Assembly: GCA_004794785.1 (NCBI GenBank)
Contig: SJOL01006494.1
Span: forward strand, 923,188 to 987,187
Direction: 5' to 3'
Length of the DNA: 64,000 nucleotides
DNA from: Opisthorchis felineus
Lineage: Eukaryota; Platyhelminthes; Trematoda; Opisthorchiida; Opisthorchiidae
Of the stretch, positions 63,641 to 64,000 are shown piece after piece. Under the pieces are notes generated by a model. That model did not search any database, was not told where the DNA came from, and saw nothing but the letters and a program-made list of their open reading frames with translations. The translations under genes and the position numbers were made by a program. Every line of letters starts with the position of its first letter. Within the stretch, counting starts at the first letter, position 1.

Positions 63641-64000
63641 TTGTTGCACGTTTTCATGAACATCTTGAGGTCATTATAGCGACGTTTTTCAAACACGGAA
63701 GCGTGATCTTTCCCTCGTCTAGGCGTTTGGACCAACTAGCTTGGCAGCGACTTTGTGATGCTCTCCATGTGGAAGCTCTAGAGAGCCGTTATTTTTGCGT
63801 ACCTGAAAGAGTCATCATCCTTCCCTGGACTTCGACTCTATTGTTCGCAACGCTTCTTGATCCGCTTAGTCGGTTCCGAGGTCAAATTCGTTTGTGATGG
63901 TTCGAATGGTTGTTGGAGCAGTTCGGGATGTGTTCAGTGTCTGCATTTTTTCTATATACTTTGCCGCTGGCCGTCTGTTGCTTTTGTGAGGAGAATAGGT
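63641..64000. other. Window end, probably inside the same Penelope-like element
   Basis: If the relic continues 5' on the - strand, this region should hold the RT C-terminus. I could not recognise RT motifs. The 148-codon + frame at 63451-63897 is mostly the antisense of the GIY-YIG relic. Confidence 0.3.

Noticed and set aside
63451..63897. 148-codon plus-strand frame
   Set aside because: Largely the antisense of the GIY-YIG relic; the minus-strand reading explains it better.

Overview
The window looks like repeat-rich, gene-poor nuclear DNA of a metazoan. My best guess is a flatworm (trematode or cestode). The guess rests on the kinds of mobile-element relics and on a frayed C-type-lectin-like secreted ORF, not on any diagnostic host gene. 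Nothing resembles bacterial gene organisation: no dense same-strand ORFs and no operons. Most open frames are no longer than chance predicts for moderately AT-rich DNA of this length. A run of 29 Ns inside a (TA)n tract marks an assembly gap.

Region by region: (1) 0.86-2.5 kb holds a decayed non-LTR retrotransposon on the + strand, with endonuclease C-terminus, linker and reverse transcriptase recognisable in order through many stops and frameshifts. (2) 3.2-3.9 kb holds the 3' end of a Ty3/Gypsy element on the - strand: integrase C-terminus, polypurine tract and one LTR. A solo LTR of the same family lies at 26.3-26.6 kb. (3) 10.5-10.8 kb may hold a second, weaker LINE relic. (4) Three loci (11.7-12.2, 45.8-46.2, 50.95-51.4 kb) carry a SINE-like family with a tRNA-like core, twice as head-to-head inverted halves. 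(5) 20.9-22.7 kb contains a well-conserved 81-bp direct duplication that stays open on the - strand. (6) 24.4-26.6 kb and 43.5 kb carry a second interspersed family, one copy of which forms a 69-bp-arm fold-back. (7) 29.8-31.0 kb is the most gene-like spot: a 148-codon ORF with a putative signal peptide and a C-terminally cut C-type-lectin-like domain, followed within 150 bp by an R2-type zinc-knuckle relic and then a Penelope-type GIY-YIG relic. (8) 58.2 kb has a tRNA-derived SINE. 59.6-61.9 kb has a second Gypsy element with gag, protease, partial RT and integrase core, and with its middle deleted. 63.3-63.6 kb has a second GIY-YIG relic on the - strand.

No working multi-gene system is visible. 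The window reads as a graveyard of at least six mobile-element lineages around one possible small secreted-protein gene. The protein similarities come from my recognition of family motifs. No search was run, and repeat boundaries are approximate to about 10-20 bases.
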